Notes: a model not told the origin generated them from the letters alone. A stretch of 64,000 nucleotides of DNA from Paralithodes platypus (GCA_032716605.1 CM064481.1:20578811-20642810), one strand, 5' to 3'. Counted from the first letter of the stretch, positions 9,470 through 21,551 are shown. Numbers and translations are program-made.

Positions 9470-10359
9470 GTGGTCGCGTCCCGTGCGACAGGTTTGGACT
9501 ATATTTGTGCTCTCAGGATGTGCTACTTTTCATCTTTAGACGTTTCCTGCTGCCTCTTCTGGGAAGTATATGTTACTATTATAGTAAGGAGGCGTCATAG
9601 ATATGTATGTATATTGAACATTTCCAGAGAGCTGACGACTTCCACGGGACGCGCCACATGCTACGACCATTATTATTATATGAATATTATTTTTATTTTC
9701 TGTACAGTATTTCTATCTTTTTCCTCTTTATATTATTACATTATGTTATGTAAGTCAGGTTAGTTAGAATGCCTCTATTTCAGTTTTTAGGCTTCGTTAG
9801 TTTAGCTAGCGGACGCCAGTTTTAGGGATAGGCTAGGCCTTTGCCTTTTTTCCATCAATGCTTTTATAAGCTCCGAAATTCAATATTCTTAATTCTAACT
9901 AGCCTATCCATTCTTATAATTTTTTCAATTAATCATTGATGCTATTCATTTCAACTTTTCTTGCTGATAGCCTAACTTTTTCTCTGAACGTTCAACATCG
10001 CGCTTCGATAAAATTGTTTAATGGCGATCTAGCGGCTATCACATTTTCTTTTATTTCTTATCGAAAATTCCAGATGCTTCGAATTTCATCCTTTTGATGT
10101 TTTCGTGACATTGAGCGTTTCTCTTTACATTTTAATAAGGTTTTTACAAAATATTTTCCTTTTGCACTGTATATAAAAAAATTATTAGACTTTTATGTCA
10201 TACGTCTTCATAGTATATGTACCTTCCAGGTTTTCTGTCTTGTTGCAGAGCGGATAAATGTTATTCTTTTATGATACTTTTGCCTGTGATTATTTTTGAT
10301 ACTTGCCACTGTAGCCTCCCTTTTCAAAAAAATATGATTTTAAGCTACGAACCAACCTT
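9470..10359 (+). other. Non-coding leader of DIRS element 2
   Basis: AT-rich sequence with no frame that resembles a known protein. An open frame of 97 codons starting at 9470 shows no domain and no homology to other parts of the window. Confidence 0.4.
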
Positions 10360-10369
10360 CAGTTGGGCC

Positions 10370-11215
10370 CCTTTTTAGAATCTCACTCCGGTCCTTTTTA
10401 GGTCGGTTAGTGTTAGACTGAGCTTAATTATATCTCCGGTCACTAGGAGATCCCCGTGTACTATTTGAAGTCCGGGGGGTAGCAGAGTATAGGCGGAGGT
10501 TGGGGGCCTCATTTGTATATCTTTTATTTGTGCCTACTCTGCCGGAGTTCTCTAGTTTATATCTACGAGGCTCCGGGTAATTTTACCTACCATTTTGCTT
10601 TTACTACAAGGTGCTTTTGTCATACACCTCACCCCTTTCTTCCACTCAGAGTTTTTTCCGGTGGTACACTGTCATAGCCTTATCTCCAGGGCTCCAGAGT
10701 TAAGAACCTGTTCCCTCACCAGTTTTTATTAACTCCGGTTCACAAACACCGAGTGCTACTATAGCTCCGAGTGCATTTATGTCAAAATTCATATTTTACT
10801 CCGGTTCACTACAGACAGTATCTCCGAGTACTCTAACCCTTTAAGAGAATACATACTCCGGTTTCCATATACCGAGTTGTATACCACTCTAACTCCGGGT
10901 ATTCAATAAAAGCGTCTTAACTCCGGTTCTCAAACACCGAGTTCTACCAACATATCTCCGAGTATCCTTTAGCGAGAACATATCTCCGGTTCCTATATAA
11001 CTTCTAACTCCGGGTATACAACAATAGTGACTTCACTCCGAGTCCCAGAAAACTCCGAGTAGTCTAATATTGTCAATTAACTCCGGTTCCCAGACACCGA
11101 GTTCTGTCAACCAACTCCGGGTATTCAAACGATATTAACTTATTTCCGGTTCCAGACACCGAGTTATACCAATAGGCCTACCGAGTCCTACTAGCACACT
11201 CCAGGTAGGCCTATT
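10370..11215 (+). repeat. CCGG-cored short tandem repeats in DIRS 2 leader
   Basis: Alternating ACTCCGGTTC and ACACCGAGTT motifs recur roughly every 50-90 bases about a dozen times. The first 230 bases form a longer cassette (CTCCGGTC..AGGTCGG..., GCCGGAGTTC) that recurs diverged at 14395 and 15060, so part of the leader is a large degenerate tandem array split by the LINE and SINE. Confidence 0.75.
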
Positions 11216-11562
11216 CAATTATTATTCAAGTTGGCAGTCCTAGATGACGAACTTCAAATTGGTAATTAATAGAATCACCTTCAAGAACTTTTTACAATAC
11301 TTGTATATGCTTAGTATAGTACTAGATATAACTCAATTTTAACAAAGTCCCGAGTGAAACTTCATTCACTCAGTATTACTGATAATGTTTATACTCATTC
11401 AGAGTGGGACAAAAGGTGCACTAAACTTTCCAATCCTAAATTATGGTACAAGGTTGTAGGATTATTCCTACCCTTTTTTAAGAACAGTGTTTCAATACCA
11501 TAGTTTCCCTGTTCATTCATGCATAGCCATATACTGTAGGTTACGAGGATTAATAATTTAGC

Positions 11563-11808
11563 CGTCCGGCTGGCTTAGTTGATAGCGTGCCTGATAACCA
11601 TCTTGCAGGTCTCGAGTTTCAATCCCCTCTCAGATTGAAAAGTTTTCAGGGGTATAGCCGTCGGTTACCATCTCCCCACGAGCAAGGGGGATGGGTAATA
11701 GTCAATGGTAGACTAAAGAAAGCCAAGCGCTGGTGAATCCTCGAAGTAGGAGAACGGGCGCTATATAAGTAACCTGACGATTTTTATTGTTATTATAATT
11801 ATATTAAC
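11563..11808 (+). mobile_element. tRNA-derived SINE-like element
   Basis: The head resembles a tRNA with pol III boxes: an A-box-like TGGCTTAGTTGATAGCG near 11571 and a B-box-like GAGTTTCAATCCC near 11616. The tail ends GGGCGCTATATAAGTAACCTG followed by an ATT-rich repeat, a 3' end typical of invertebrate SINEs. No clear target duplication was found. Confidence 0.65.
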
Positions 11809-11861
11809 TTTTATTCCCAAACAAAGGCGGTACAAAATTAAGAGATATTATCTCTCTTTCC

Positions 11862-13872
11862 GGGAGTGAAAGGTACAGCATGGTGGACAGAAGAGGTAAG
11901 AATAGCTGTGGAAGAAAAGAAGAAAGCATATAGAGAGTGGTTGGGTAGTAGAGGGAATGAAGATTCCGAGAGACAGAAACGAGCGAGGTACGTGGAGAGT
12001 AAGAGGGTGGTGAAGAGAGTAGTGAAGGAAAGTAAGAGAAGAGTAGATGAGGAATTTGGAAGGAATCTGAGTGTAAAATGGAGGGAGAGTAAGAAACTGT
12101 TCTGGAAAGAAGTCAAGAAAGTTAGGGAAGGTAGCAAGGGAAACAGTAGGGTGTGATAGATAAGAATGGGAATGCTAGCCGAGAAGCAAGACAGAGTCGA
12201 AAGATGGAGGAGTACTTCAGTGAGTTGCTAAATGAAAGGAATGAAGAGCCAGCAAACATAGCTGGATATGGTATGGGAGGGAGAAGAAGAGAAGTAGTGG
12301 AGGAGGAGGTGGGGATCAGGAGGTCAGAAGTGTGGGAAGCCATGAAAAGAGTGAAGTTGGGGAAAGCACCAGGAACAGATGGAGTGTGTGGGGAATGTTG
12401 AGGTATGGTGGTGAGATAGTGATAGAATGGGTATGGAAAATGTGCAAACTAGCATGGGAGAAGGGGAGTGCACCCGATGACTGGAAGACTGGCATAATAG
12501 TCCCCCTATATAAGGGCAAGGGGAAAGAGGAGTGTGTGGTAACCACCGAGGAATATGTCTTCTAAGCGTAGTAGGGAAGGTATACAGTAGGGTAGTGATT
12601 GAGAGAGTGAGAGTGAGAACGGAGAAATGGATAGGCGACGAGAAGGGAGGTTTTAGGAAGGGAAGAGGATGTGTAGATCAGATTTTTACCCTGAATTGTG
12701 TTGTGGAGAAGTATCTGGAGAAGAAACAAAAGGTGTATGTTGCCTTTATGGACTTGGAGAAGGCCTATGACAGAGTGGATAGAGAAGGTTTGTGGAAAGT
12801 ACTTAGAATATACGGAGTAGAGGGCAAGTTGCTGAAAGCAGTGAAGAGCATGTATGAGGGTGCAAAGGCGGCAGTACGTGTGGAGAGTGAGCAGAGCGAG
12901 TTCTTTGACCTGAATGTTGGTTTGAAACAGGGGTGTGTGGTGTCCCCGTGGTTGTTTACTGTATATATGGATGGAGTCATGAAAGAAATCCTATCAAGAG
13001 CAGTGCATGTTGGTGTATCGCTGAAAAGGGAGGGAATTAGTGGAAGCTACCTATACTGCTGTTTGCGTATGATACATTTCTGATGAGTGATAATGAATGG
13101 GAGTTGCAGGGTCTGGTAAATGAGTTTGGAACAGTGTGCGAAAAACGGAATTTGAAGGTAAATACGGGGAAGAGCAAGGTTATGGTCTTCGAAAGGGGTG
13201 AAGTCACAGAGTGTGAGGTAAAGCTGAACGGTCAGGCTATGGAGATCGTCAAATCTTTTAAGTATCTGGGCAGTGTGTTGAGTAAAGATGGGACTATGGA
13301 TGAAGAGGTGCGGGAGAGGGTACAACAGGGAAAGAGGGTTGTAGGAACGCTAAAAGCAGTAACAAGAAATAGGGTGGTCAGTATGGAAGTGAAGAAGTCC
13401 TTGCATGACAGTGTGGTAATCCCGACACTGACTTACGGAAGCGAAGCATGGACGTTGGTTGAGAGACTCAGACCAAGAGTGAGAGCAGTGGAAATGAATT
13501 ACTTAAGGAGTGCGTGCGGAGTTACATGGAGGGATAGACAGACTAATGAGGAAGTAAGAAGGAGGTGTGGTGTGGAGGTAGATGTGCTGGAAAGTGTGAA
13601 AAGGAACAACTTGAGATGGTTCGGCCATATGGAACGTATGGAAAGCGAGAGAATGACTAAGAGGGTGTACGAGAGCGAGGTGGAGGGACAGAGGGGGAGA
13701 GGTAGACCGAATATGAGGTGGAAGGATGGAGTGAGGAACTACATGAACGAAGGCGGTGCTGGTTGGGGGGAGGGGCGTCGACTAACTGGGGACAGAGGTG
13801 CATGGGGGCGGTTCGTTCGTGGCCACCCCTTCGGGGATCACGGCGTCAGGCAATAGATAGATAGATAGATAG
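11862..13872 (+). mobile_element. RTE-type LINE (LINE C), 5'-truncated
   Basis: A plus-strand non-LTR element with an RTE-like RT and a GATA-type microsatellite tail at its 3' end (13852-13872). It is flanked by perfect 12-bp target duplications ATCTCTCTTTCC at 11850-11861 and 13873-13884. The endonuclease is missing. It interrupts the leader of DIRS element 2. Confidence 0.9.
11866..13856 (+). pseudogene. LINE C reverse transcriptase, disabled
   Basis: Pieces in order: a Lys/Glu-rich linker (11866-12155), KLGKAPGTDGV (near 12360), WKTGIIVPLYKGKG (12485), GGFRKGRGCVDQIF (12650), motif A FMDLEKAYDRVDREGL (12750), motif B GLKQGCVVSPWLF (12930), then the C-terminal part with SFKYLGSVLSKDGT, LTYGSEAWTL and RWFGHMERM to a stop at 13856. 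Frameshifts occur near 12400, 12540 and 13050. The catalytic box reads LLFAYDT instead of the expected FADDT, so the first active-site Asp is Tyr. Confidence 0.88.
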
Positions 13873-13884
13873 ATCTCTCTTTCC

Positions 13885-14390
13885 TTAGGCCAAGTATATA
13901 CATGGACACGGTTAACCGGTTGGTTCTCATCCATTCGTTTTACACAGATATTACTGTTTTACCTACTATTACTAGATCAAAAAAATTTGATTTACAAAGA
14001 ATCCCACATTATCACTCCTTCAATAAAGGATACTATGATATTGTCGTTCACGTATAACTACTAGTAGTAAATCAATAATTTTGATTCACAAAGATTCCCA
14101 GGTTACCACTCCTCCAATAAGGATACTATGTTATAATCAGTATCATTCAAGGCTAACTCTTGACTACTCAACTCGACAATATTCATTTCATATTTTAGGC
14201 TCCGGACCAACTCTCGAGTTGGTCAAGGACCCCAATGGAAATACGCCTAACGGCCTTATTGGGCTATACTTAGTTGGAATTATGCAAAGCTGGTACATGT
14301 CATATTTGTAACATACTATGTGGTACCAACTCGGTAAATTGCTAACTGAATAAATAATACTATTATTATTATTATTATTAATGATTCATT
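13885..14390 (+). other. Non-coding leader of DIRS element 2 after LINE C
   Basis: AT-rich, with two related blocks around 13975-14040 and 14060-14130 (AAATTTGATTTACAAAG and ATTTTGATTCACAAAG). An ATT microsatellite sits near 14350-14380. No gene seen. Confidence 0.4.
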
Positions 14391-14394
14391 GAAC

Positions 14395-15380
14395 CTCCCT
14401 CCGGTCCCACTTTGGGTCGGCGAGTGTCTGGGTCTGGGGCTCTTTTACATATCTTTGATCACTAGAAGACCACCACATTCTCTCTGAGTCAGGGTTTTAG
14501 CAGAGTAGGCTGAGAGAGGGACCCTCTTAGATATTTATAACATTGCCTTCTCTGCCGGAGTTCCACAAGTCTCATACTAGAGTTCTCCAATTAGATATTT
14601 TTCTCTATCATTTATTACGGAATAGGTTTTGTTCACTCTATTTCCGTCCGAATCTTGAGTCCTCCATACCAGTCCGAGAAGACTATTAGGTACTTAGTAA
14701 ATTTTACCCCCGCACCTAACAACACAGAGTTATTCCGTCAGTCATTACCGAGTAATTTCTTAACCCCGAGTCCTCATACTACAAAGGACAACACTGGGAA
14801 TTAATTTTCCGTCTAGTAATTCCCAAGTAATATTTTCCCCAAGTCCCCACTATAACAGAGGTCACTTCTTTAGGGTCTACTTAACCAGTATAGTAATGAT
14901 TCATTAGCTTGTTTTCCTTACGCCTCAGCACAACATGCTAGAGTTCTGGGTATCCCTAGCACCAACCATTCCTTTTAATAAATTGTTCGACTAGGGTCTG
15001 TTTTAAAAAACCTGACAGAACCGATACAGTCAATTGCTATCTTACCTTTACACAACTGGTTGTTCCGGTCCCACTTTGGGTCGGCTAACACTTGGTCCGG
15101 AGCTCTAATAATGACACCTCCAGTCAGTAGGAGTTCCCTGCATTCTCTATGAGTCCGGGTTGCAGAGGAAGGGAGTCTCTTAGATAACTATTCATTGCCT
15201 ACTTCGCCGGAGTTCCACATTCACATACCAGAATTCTCCAGGTAGATAATTTTATCTATCCTTTATTACAGAATAACTTTCACGGGGCTCAATCAACCAT
15301 TTCCCCATACACCTCTTAATCACACAGGGTTATTCTGGCAATTTGGCTGAGTCAGATCCTTGACTCCGTGTCCCCATAAT
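14395..15380 (+). repeat. Diverged tandem cassette in DIRS 2 leader, two copies
   Basis: The block from 14395 (CTCCGGTCCCACTTTGGGTC) recurs at 15065 (TTCCGGTCCCACTTTGGG), with matching internal landmarks such as GCCGGAGTTCCAC and AGAATTCTCCA/AGAGTTCTCCA. The period is about 665 bases. A third diverged copy starts near 10375. Cassettes of this kind sit upstream of coding sequence in several DIRS copies here. Confidence 0.7.
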
Positions 15381-15537
15381 TGACGAGGATATTTCTTAGG
15401 AACAAAAGGTTGGGGAAGGACTTTACACTCAGATAAACGACCCATAGGCGACTATCCAACCTTTTGGTTTTATTATGTTCTCTCCACCAACATACTTTAC
15501 TCCTAAACTCGGTTAATGAAATTAACAAACACATGTG

Positions 15538-15615
15538 GCAGTCCGGGGATTCGAACCTAGGCTGCTCACACTGAAAATCACCACACTTATACATTGCACC
15601 ACAAAGACAGTTTTA
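15538..15615 (-). repeat. tRNA-like sequence, probable SINE head or tRNA pseudogene
   Basis: On the minus strand a good B box (GGTTCGAATCC) lies downstream of an A-box-like TGGTGCAATGTATAAG at the normal distance. The acceptor arm does not pair convincingly, so a functional tRNA is unlikely. Confidence 0.45.
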
Positions 15616-16265
15616 CAAGACAACTCACTCACACTAATGAGGAGTAGCAGATCCTATTCATGACACATACTCTAGGGCAACATTATCACACATAAGAGAA
15701 GTCTATCTTTGCAAAACCCTTCGGACAGTAGCAGAGGTCAGAACAGCCCTTTTCATGACGTCCAAAGCATGTCAAGACCTCCGTATCTTTCTATCTAAAA
15801 AACTCTGCCCAAAGACATCAAAACTAGAATCTTGATCTCTCCATCTATTCTAACAGATTAACAACCACAAATACTTGGTCTGAAGTATCAGCACTACTTT
15901 TTATAACCGTCTCTAAGGTTCTCTCGTGTTAACTTTATTAGATTCAGATCTCAACGACACTCAACAGGCCACAGTAGTCGGGACAGACTGGTTAATTCAT
16001 CCCCAGACAACAAATTAGACAGACTCAGACACACCAACAACAACAGTCTGACCTTTCAAGAGCACATACCGGTTCAAGGACCTAACTTAGTTCATCTTAG
16101 CCTTGCATTACATTATATCGCAAGGCACAACCGATTCTTTCCAGGCCAGTTACACAGCATGACCGAAAGGACCTCCAGACATTTAATAAAGCATAGTCTG
16201 TATTGGGACTGGGAGAGACGACCGTTCTTTCGTAAGTACGTATACAACGTCTCATACCAGTAAAG
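15616..16265 (+). other. Unreadable stretch in DIRS element 2, expected gag position
   Basis: Lies where gag and the start of the RT should be. I cannot read a convincing protein in any frame, which suggests heavy decay. Confidence 0.35.
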
Positions 16266-16294
16266 GTCCCAACACTCGTAAAAGCGATGCTTCA

Positions 16295-16483
16295 GTGAGG
16301 AATTCGAGTGAACATTCCTCCCACATCAAAAGTTTTCTGTCTCACTTAGTTCTAGTACCAAAACGAGATAGCCTACAGTTCAGACCAGTCATAGAATTAT
16401 CAATCCTCAATAAGTTTATGGTAAACCACTTTTTCGTGATGATAACAATATATAACAAATATCACAGCCCTACGTCTGAATAG
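16295..16483 (+). pseudogene. DIRS element 2 RT fragment
   Basis: LSHLVLVPKRDSLQFRPVIELS is the DIRS RT fingers motif; the conserved VVDLS is decayed to VIELS. Frames break soon after and the palm box is not readable. Confidence 0.7.
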
Positions 16484-17175
16484 TAAAGTGGGAACCCTAG
16501 GTTTACCTCAGTTGGGAAACCCTATCACACAACATACAACATCAAATACTTGACTACTACAAGTATGCAAGACAGTACATACAAAAAACAATTCCAAACG
16601 GCTGTGGGAGTCGTTAACCCTCTCACGACCATATGATGCAGAGGTTGCCAGATTAGCAATAAGAAATAGAGTTCTCTCACTCTTATAATTACCTCTCCAA
16701 AATTAGTTTTCTGCCCACAGCTAACTCAAAGACAACTGCAGAGGTTAAAGTAACTAAACTAAAGGTTTTTAAATACCCCTGATGGTAACAAGGCTTTAAA
16801 GTATCCCCAATAGGCTCAAAATTGCGTCAAGGACGTGAGAGGGTTAATAGGGTCAAAATATTGGGTTCAGCTACCTGTTCCGTTGGACAAACTTCGCCTG
16901 AATCCTTACATCAGGCTAGACAACAGAGCTTTTCCGAGTCAATCAACCTCATACCCTAATTACATTCCCTCAGCATTTTATCAGACTTCTAAGCTTCTGG
17001 ATAAGACCTGAGACCCCTTCCCCGACAGCCCTCTAGTCAGAACCGCCACCATCAGTGGGGGTCGTCTTGGACAAAGCGGGAGCCCCGAGCTGGATTTACC
17101 AATCGTCAGACGGTCGCTAGACACAAAGTCGCTAGACCTCTCTCAATCTCTATCACTTAAATACAAAGGAACTAG

Positions 17176-17670
17176 TTGTCCCTCGATTTTCCTGAAAAAT
17201 CATGCCCTTGCACTCCAACACAGAGTACAATAATAGCCTTTCACATGGGCAACACATCAGCCGTGTCCTGTATCAACAGGCAGGGCCCAACGAAATCTCA
17301 CACGCCCCTGAGATTGTCGGAGTTAATATTTTTCCTTACTCTTCATTACCATATCACAATTCAAGCAGTTTACCTACCAAGCAAGGCGAATCTGTAGGCG
17401 ATCATCTTATCTCGGGAGAAGGGTACCCTAGTCGAATAGACAATCACTCAGACGGTATTCCACAACTTGATAAGGCCGTTCCATCCACAGGTAAATCTCG
17501 TTAATTCACACCAATCGACAAAATTCTTCCGGCTTCTGACCTTCTGGCACGAGATCCAAGCGAGCGGAACAGATGCGTTCTCAGAGATTTGGAACAAGTG
17601 GTTATCGATATACCTCTTTCCTCCTCCGGATACACACGAATATCCAAAGTTTTGCAACATATCCGCTTAA
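17176..17670 (+). pseudogene. DIRS element 2 RNase H and methyltransferase-like remnant
   Basis: IAFHMGNTSAVSCINRQG matches AFRMDNQPAVHCIQ of element 1, with the conserved Asp changed to Gly. TIQAVYLPSKANL matches the end of RNase H, and SGTDAFSEIWNKWLSIYLF then PPPDTHEYPK match the downstream region. Stops and frameshifts separate these blocks. Confidence 0.75.
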
Positions 17671-17872
17671 TTCAGGGTCAAGGGTGCCTTATAACGCCAG
17701 TCTGGTCAACACATGTGTAGTTCATTCATCTGTCTCTCGAATGTCCCATTCCAATACCATTTCCAACGTCTTGTTTCCACTTAGAGCGGATTAGCAACCT
17801 ACAGACTGGTCTACATTTAGCTTTATGGATATTTTCAAAGTCAAATGGCGGAGCTCTTATGATTAAGCTGTT

Positions 17873-18480
17873 CACGACAAATTAACCAAACAGTTTACGC
17901 CTTCCACTATTAAACAGTAGGAATTACATCGGAAACAATTTACCACGTAGACTGTAGAGTCTGTCCAACACATAGCTTCAGTCAGTTTATTTTTAAAGTA
18001 CTTCAATTACTCTTTTGAAGACAAACAACTGTCAATTTACACACTATACAATCAATTCTCAGCCATTAAAGAATCGTTCTTTGATTCCACTGGCTTCCGA
18101 CTTACCCCTCAACAAGTTCAAAGGAGTTTTTCTTACAACTTGGTTTTAGTTACGAAATATTTTCAAAACCAAACGGCTAAATTCATATGGCCACGACAAG
18201 TTAACCAAACAATTTACGCCTTCCACAATTAGACAGTATGAGTCACATTGGAAACAATTTACAAAGTGGATTGTAGAATCCAACCAACAAAGTGCCTCAG
18301 TAAGTTTAATTTTAAAGTACTTAAATTACCTTTTCGAAGACAAACACCTATCAGTTAACACACTTCGCAATCACCTCTCAGCCATTAAAGAACCATTCTA
18401 TGACCTTACTGGCCTTAGACTTCCACCTAAGTATGAAGGAGGTTTTATTATGGCTTGTTTTAAAATTACGAACTCCAGCG
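17873..18480 (+). repeat. 319-bp tandem duplication of the recombinase N-terminal region
   Basis: The block starting CACGACAAATTAACC at 17873 is repeated with CACGACAAGTTAACC at 18192. Landmarks such as AACAATTTAC and CAGCCATTAAAGAA recur at the same offset. The second copy leads into the recombinase remnant, so the first is a duplicated core-binding segment. Confidence 0.8.
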
Positions 18481-19071
18481 AGACAGATTCTACCTCAGTG
18501 GTTTCTGGGCAAAGTGTTAAATCTATTAAGTACTAAACCTTACACGGTCAACCCCTCTTATGACAAGTTATTATCTAAATGTGTTTTCTTAATTTCGTTA
18601 GCAACAACACATAGAGTGTCCGAACTTGCGGCCATGGCTAGAGCTGCGAACTGCTTACAATTTAAAGATCTGAGTGCTGTTACCCTCACACCAACTCCTG
18701 ATTTCATAGCCAAAAATGAAAGAGAAGATCATATATTCTCACCTTTTGATATAATGGCCCTCAAACAAAAGAATAAACATCAGGCACTAGGCCCAGTGTT
18801 GGCTTTGTATAAGTATGTACAACCAACTACACCCTTACACCCTTATCATTTATGGATCTCTTCACATGGCAAATCAAGGTTATCTAAACGACAGCTTGCT
18901 TCAATTCTAGTGGACGTTATCAAAACAGCCGTCCGTCAACAGTAACAAGGGCCCATGATGTGAGAAAGTGGGCCACGACAGTCAGATTTCTTAACAATTA
19001 CGCTATCCAAGACATTAAGCAAACAAGAGTCTGGTCATCTCACCACACATTTTTATCCAAATATCTTTGAG
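18190..19071 (+). pseudogene. DIRS element 2 tyrosine recombinase, disabled
   Basis: The longest open part is 18400-18945. Matches to the active copies are LRTPARQILPQW, LATTHRVSELAAMARAAN (first catalytic Arg), FIAKNEREDHIF and LWISSHGKSRLSKRQLA. A frameshift near 18940 separates this from AHDVRKWATTVRFL (HxxR), VWSSHHTFLSKYL (Trp and nucleophile Tyr) and the stop at about 19071. All catalytic residues survive across the break. Confidence 0.82.
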
Positions 19072-19217
19072 TTCATTTGAAGAGACCCACTGTGCCATGA
19101 GATTTAGGCATAAGCATAACTGATCTGTTTATTGCAATAATGACATGTTTTATGTTACAAGTACGTGTGAGGTTCACCAAGTACTGACTTACTTTTAGGA
19201 GTTTTGGACAAAACAGA

Positions 19218-19229
19218 GGGGGGGGGGGG
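19218..19229 (+). other. G tract of DIRS element 2
   Basis: Twelve consecutive G's about 150 bases after the end of the recombinase remnant. Confidence 0.7.
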
Positions 19230-19665
19230 AGTGTGTTCCGAACTGGAGAACCTCTCACAAGTGTTGTTCAATATTAATATTAGTAAGATTGATAATCTCT
19301 AAGGGTTAATTTCTAATACAGGATATTAGATTAATAAATAGATTTTTTTTTTTTTTTGGGTGAGTTTAATAAGTATGAATAGATTTTCCTTTTTACAAAT
19401 AATTCTAGTACTATAGTATGTACAATTCTTATGTGCTACAATATTTAGTGGTTCTTTTTATTAAGTTTTACTGCATCCTTATCTTTTTCTACCTTTCTAT
19501 CGCTTCCTAAGGCTTACTTAGAAACCCTGCCTTTATACTTTACACTTTTTCTTAATTCTAGTTATTTAATTACAACAGTGCAAGCCGTTAGTTTTGGTTC
19601 TCTTCAGTCTTTGACGTTGAGCATGAGATGTCCCAACCACCGATCTTGGTATTCTTAGGCTCTCA

Positions 19666-19765
19666 CGTCATTGACGGAGAGAACCATTACTAAATTACGG
19701 GTTTGACAACCCGAAGGGAAGGAAGGAAAACTAACTATTTAGTAATGGTTCCGTAGTCAATGACG
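19666..19765 (+). repeat. Internal complementary region of DIRS element 2
   Basis: Hairpin with arms 19666-19695 and 19737-19765, with CGTCATTGAC at both outer ends. Its right part is the reverse complement of the right extremity at 20100-20168. The upstream box is GATGTCCCAACCACC at 19628. Confidence 0.83.
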
Positions 19766-19820
19766 TAAAGCGGCCCTCCCTCCTCCCTCTTCCCATGCAC
19801 ATGCGCAACTTTGTACTATG

Positions 19821-19996
19821 AAGGATGTATAAACCCAGCGTGACCAGCTGGGGGACGCGTGCAAGGGAAGGACTGTATAACGGCGCACTAGTTGATTTAG
19901 TAAGACAACATTCATAGTTTCTAATCTTTACTCATAAAAAATGTCTTTCTTTTTCTAATGGTTACCTTTTTTAATGACGTTCCCTAGGAACTAAGT
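19821..19996 (+). repeat. Right inverted terminal repeat of DIRS element 2
   Basis: Reverse complement of 9294-9469, 176 bp. It is followed by a 170-bp tail to 20168 with an internal TTATATATATAA stretch and the right extremity. Confidence 0.85.
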
Positions 19997-20286
19997 AAAG
20001 GGTTTCACCCTAGGATGTACTTTTTATATATTTGGGTCGCGTTATGCTTTCTCCGGGACCCTCACGGGGGTCTCCGGGGAGCCCTTATATATATAAGGCT
20101 CTCACGTCATTGACTACGGAACCATTACTAAATAGTTAGTGTTCCTACCTTCCCTTCGGGTTGTCAAACCCGTATTTTAGAGTTGCTGAGTCGTCGTGCT
20201 TCTTGCCATAGGCCTCGTGGCCAGCCTCTGTGTAGGGGTTATTTTATGGCTAGGATGTTAAGTTATTTAGTAGTAGCCTCTACGTT

Positions 20287-20562
20287 CCAACGTAGAGCTT
20301 ATACTATGACGATGTAATCTGCTTCGCTCTAGAGCGGCAATTATCGTATACACATAGCGCGAATTAAATCGATAACATCTAGAGTAGCACCTTACTCTCT
20401 CTACTAGCTACGTTGTACATACTTTTGAGGTCTTTTGAATAGAAAATTGAAAAGAGAAACGAGAAAGAAAAGAAAGTGTTGTCGACTAGGCCATTCCATC
20501 TGGCTCTTCACGCCGCTGTCAGGGGCGTACCTTCTAACCCGTTCCGGATTAAAGGGCATCTC
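20287..20562 (+). repeat. Left inverted terminal repeat of DIRS element 3
   Basis: 276 bp matching the reverse complement of 33639-33914, about 98% identical by eye. The last bases before divergence read GGGCATCTC. Confidence 0.92.
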
Positions 20563-21434
20563 TTTCGCGCTACCACTCGGGTGCACACGTGTTTCTGGTG
20601 CTCCGTATTTTGGTGCCTTCCACTCCTATCTTCGTCACCTTTTGGTGAGTTTTGGGCCTTTATTTGGCGCCTGGATTTATAGATAGATGATCCGTGTTGT
20701 AGGCACAACGTAAAATGGGCACTAATTCGAGTGTTTGCGTTGAAAGTGGAGGTCTCTCATGTTTTCAGCCCTCTGCGCATGCGTGTCATTGGACACCGCT
20801 AATGTTTGTAAGGCCTTTGCCTTATTTTGCTTTTAGCCTTGCGGTGACTTTCGTTTAGGTTTTGATAGGTTCTATTCATTTAGGGCTTCTTGTCACTACC
20901 TTAGTTTCTGCCTTACGCGAGTTTGTTTCAGTGGCTAGGCTATCTTCGGTTTTTCGGGTGATGTTATGGTGGGGGGCGCCGACCCGGGATGTCACTTGCC
21001 CCATGATTGGTCTTTTAATGTCGCACTCACACCTCTTTGGGTGTGCGGTTGCTAGTGGCGTCCTTCTTTTTATTTATTCCTATCACCTAGTGCCGATTAG
21101 GCTAACTTTTTGTGGGTAGCCTAGCCTACAGGGGGCGTTTTGTCGTTCGATTCTGTTGCAACCCCTGGGGATGTCCCTTGACCCCCCTTATTATATTTTG
21201 TGGGGTTCGCACCAGTTATCTGACTACCTTTGGCTTTCCAGAACCCCAAATTTGTGTTCTGCTATTTACCTTGTTTTTGCCACCTTAGGGCCTTGTGATT
21301 AGGCGATGTCTTCCTCTGCTCCTCCCTGTTCGTGGGTCACGTCCCACGCCAGGTCGGTCTTTGGTTGGCGTTCCTTTTCTGAGTCCCTGGGGTGCCTATG
21401 TTTAGCAGACGAACACATTATTTATCTGTCCTTA
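20563..21434 (+). other. Non-coding leader of DIRS element 3, first part
   Basis: GC-balanced sequence without a recognisable protein. Several GGCTA/TAGCC-rich phrases resemble the leader around 26080-26760, so it may be a diverged copy of that block. Confidence 0.4.
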
Positions 21435-21549
21435 ACCCGGGAACTGCGGGGAGACTCTTAAGAGTTCCCCCGGCGGACTGCGGGAAGACTCTTAACCCGG
21501 GAGCTGCGGGGAGACTCTTAAGAGTTCCCCCGGCGCACTGCGGGAAGAC
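21435..21549 (+). repeat. 59-bp tandem repeat with palindrome, two copies
   Basis: Two copies of a 59-bp unit, each with a near-perfect palindrome centred on CTCTTAAGAG (GGGGAGACTCTTAAGAGTTC...) and flanked by CCCGGG and CCCCCGGCG blocks. Confidence 0.8.
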
Positions 21550-21551
21550 TC

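Larger units (their letters stand above)
9294..20168 (+). mobile_element. DIRS element 2, degenerate, AT-rich
   Basis: Bounded by 176-bp inverted repeats (9294-9469 and 19821-19996) with a further right tail to 20168. A very long leader (9470-15700) holds CCGG-cored tandem repeats, a SINE and an RTE LINE. Coding remnants follow in DIRS order: RT (16270), RNase H (17176), recombinase (18200-19071), G tract, internal complementary region (19666-19765). All frames are broken. The left extremity predicted by the internal complementary region is not present at 9294, so the left end is probably truncated. Confidence 0.8.
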
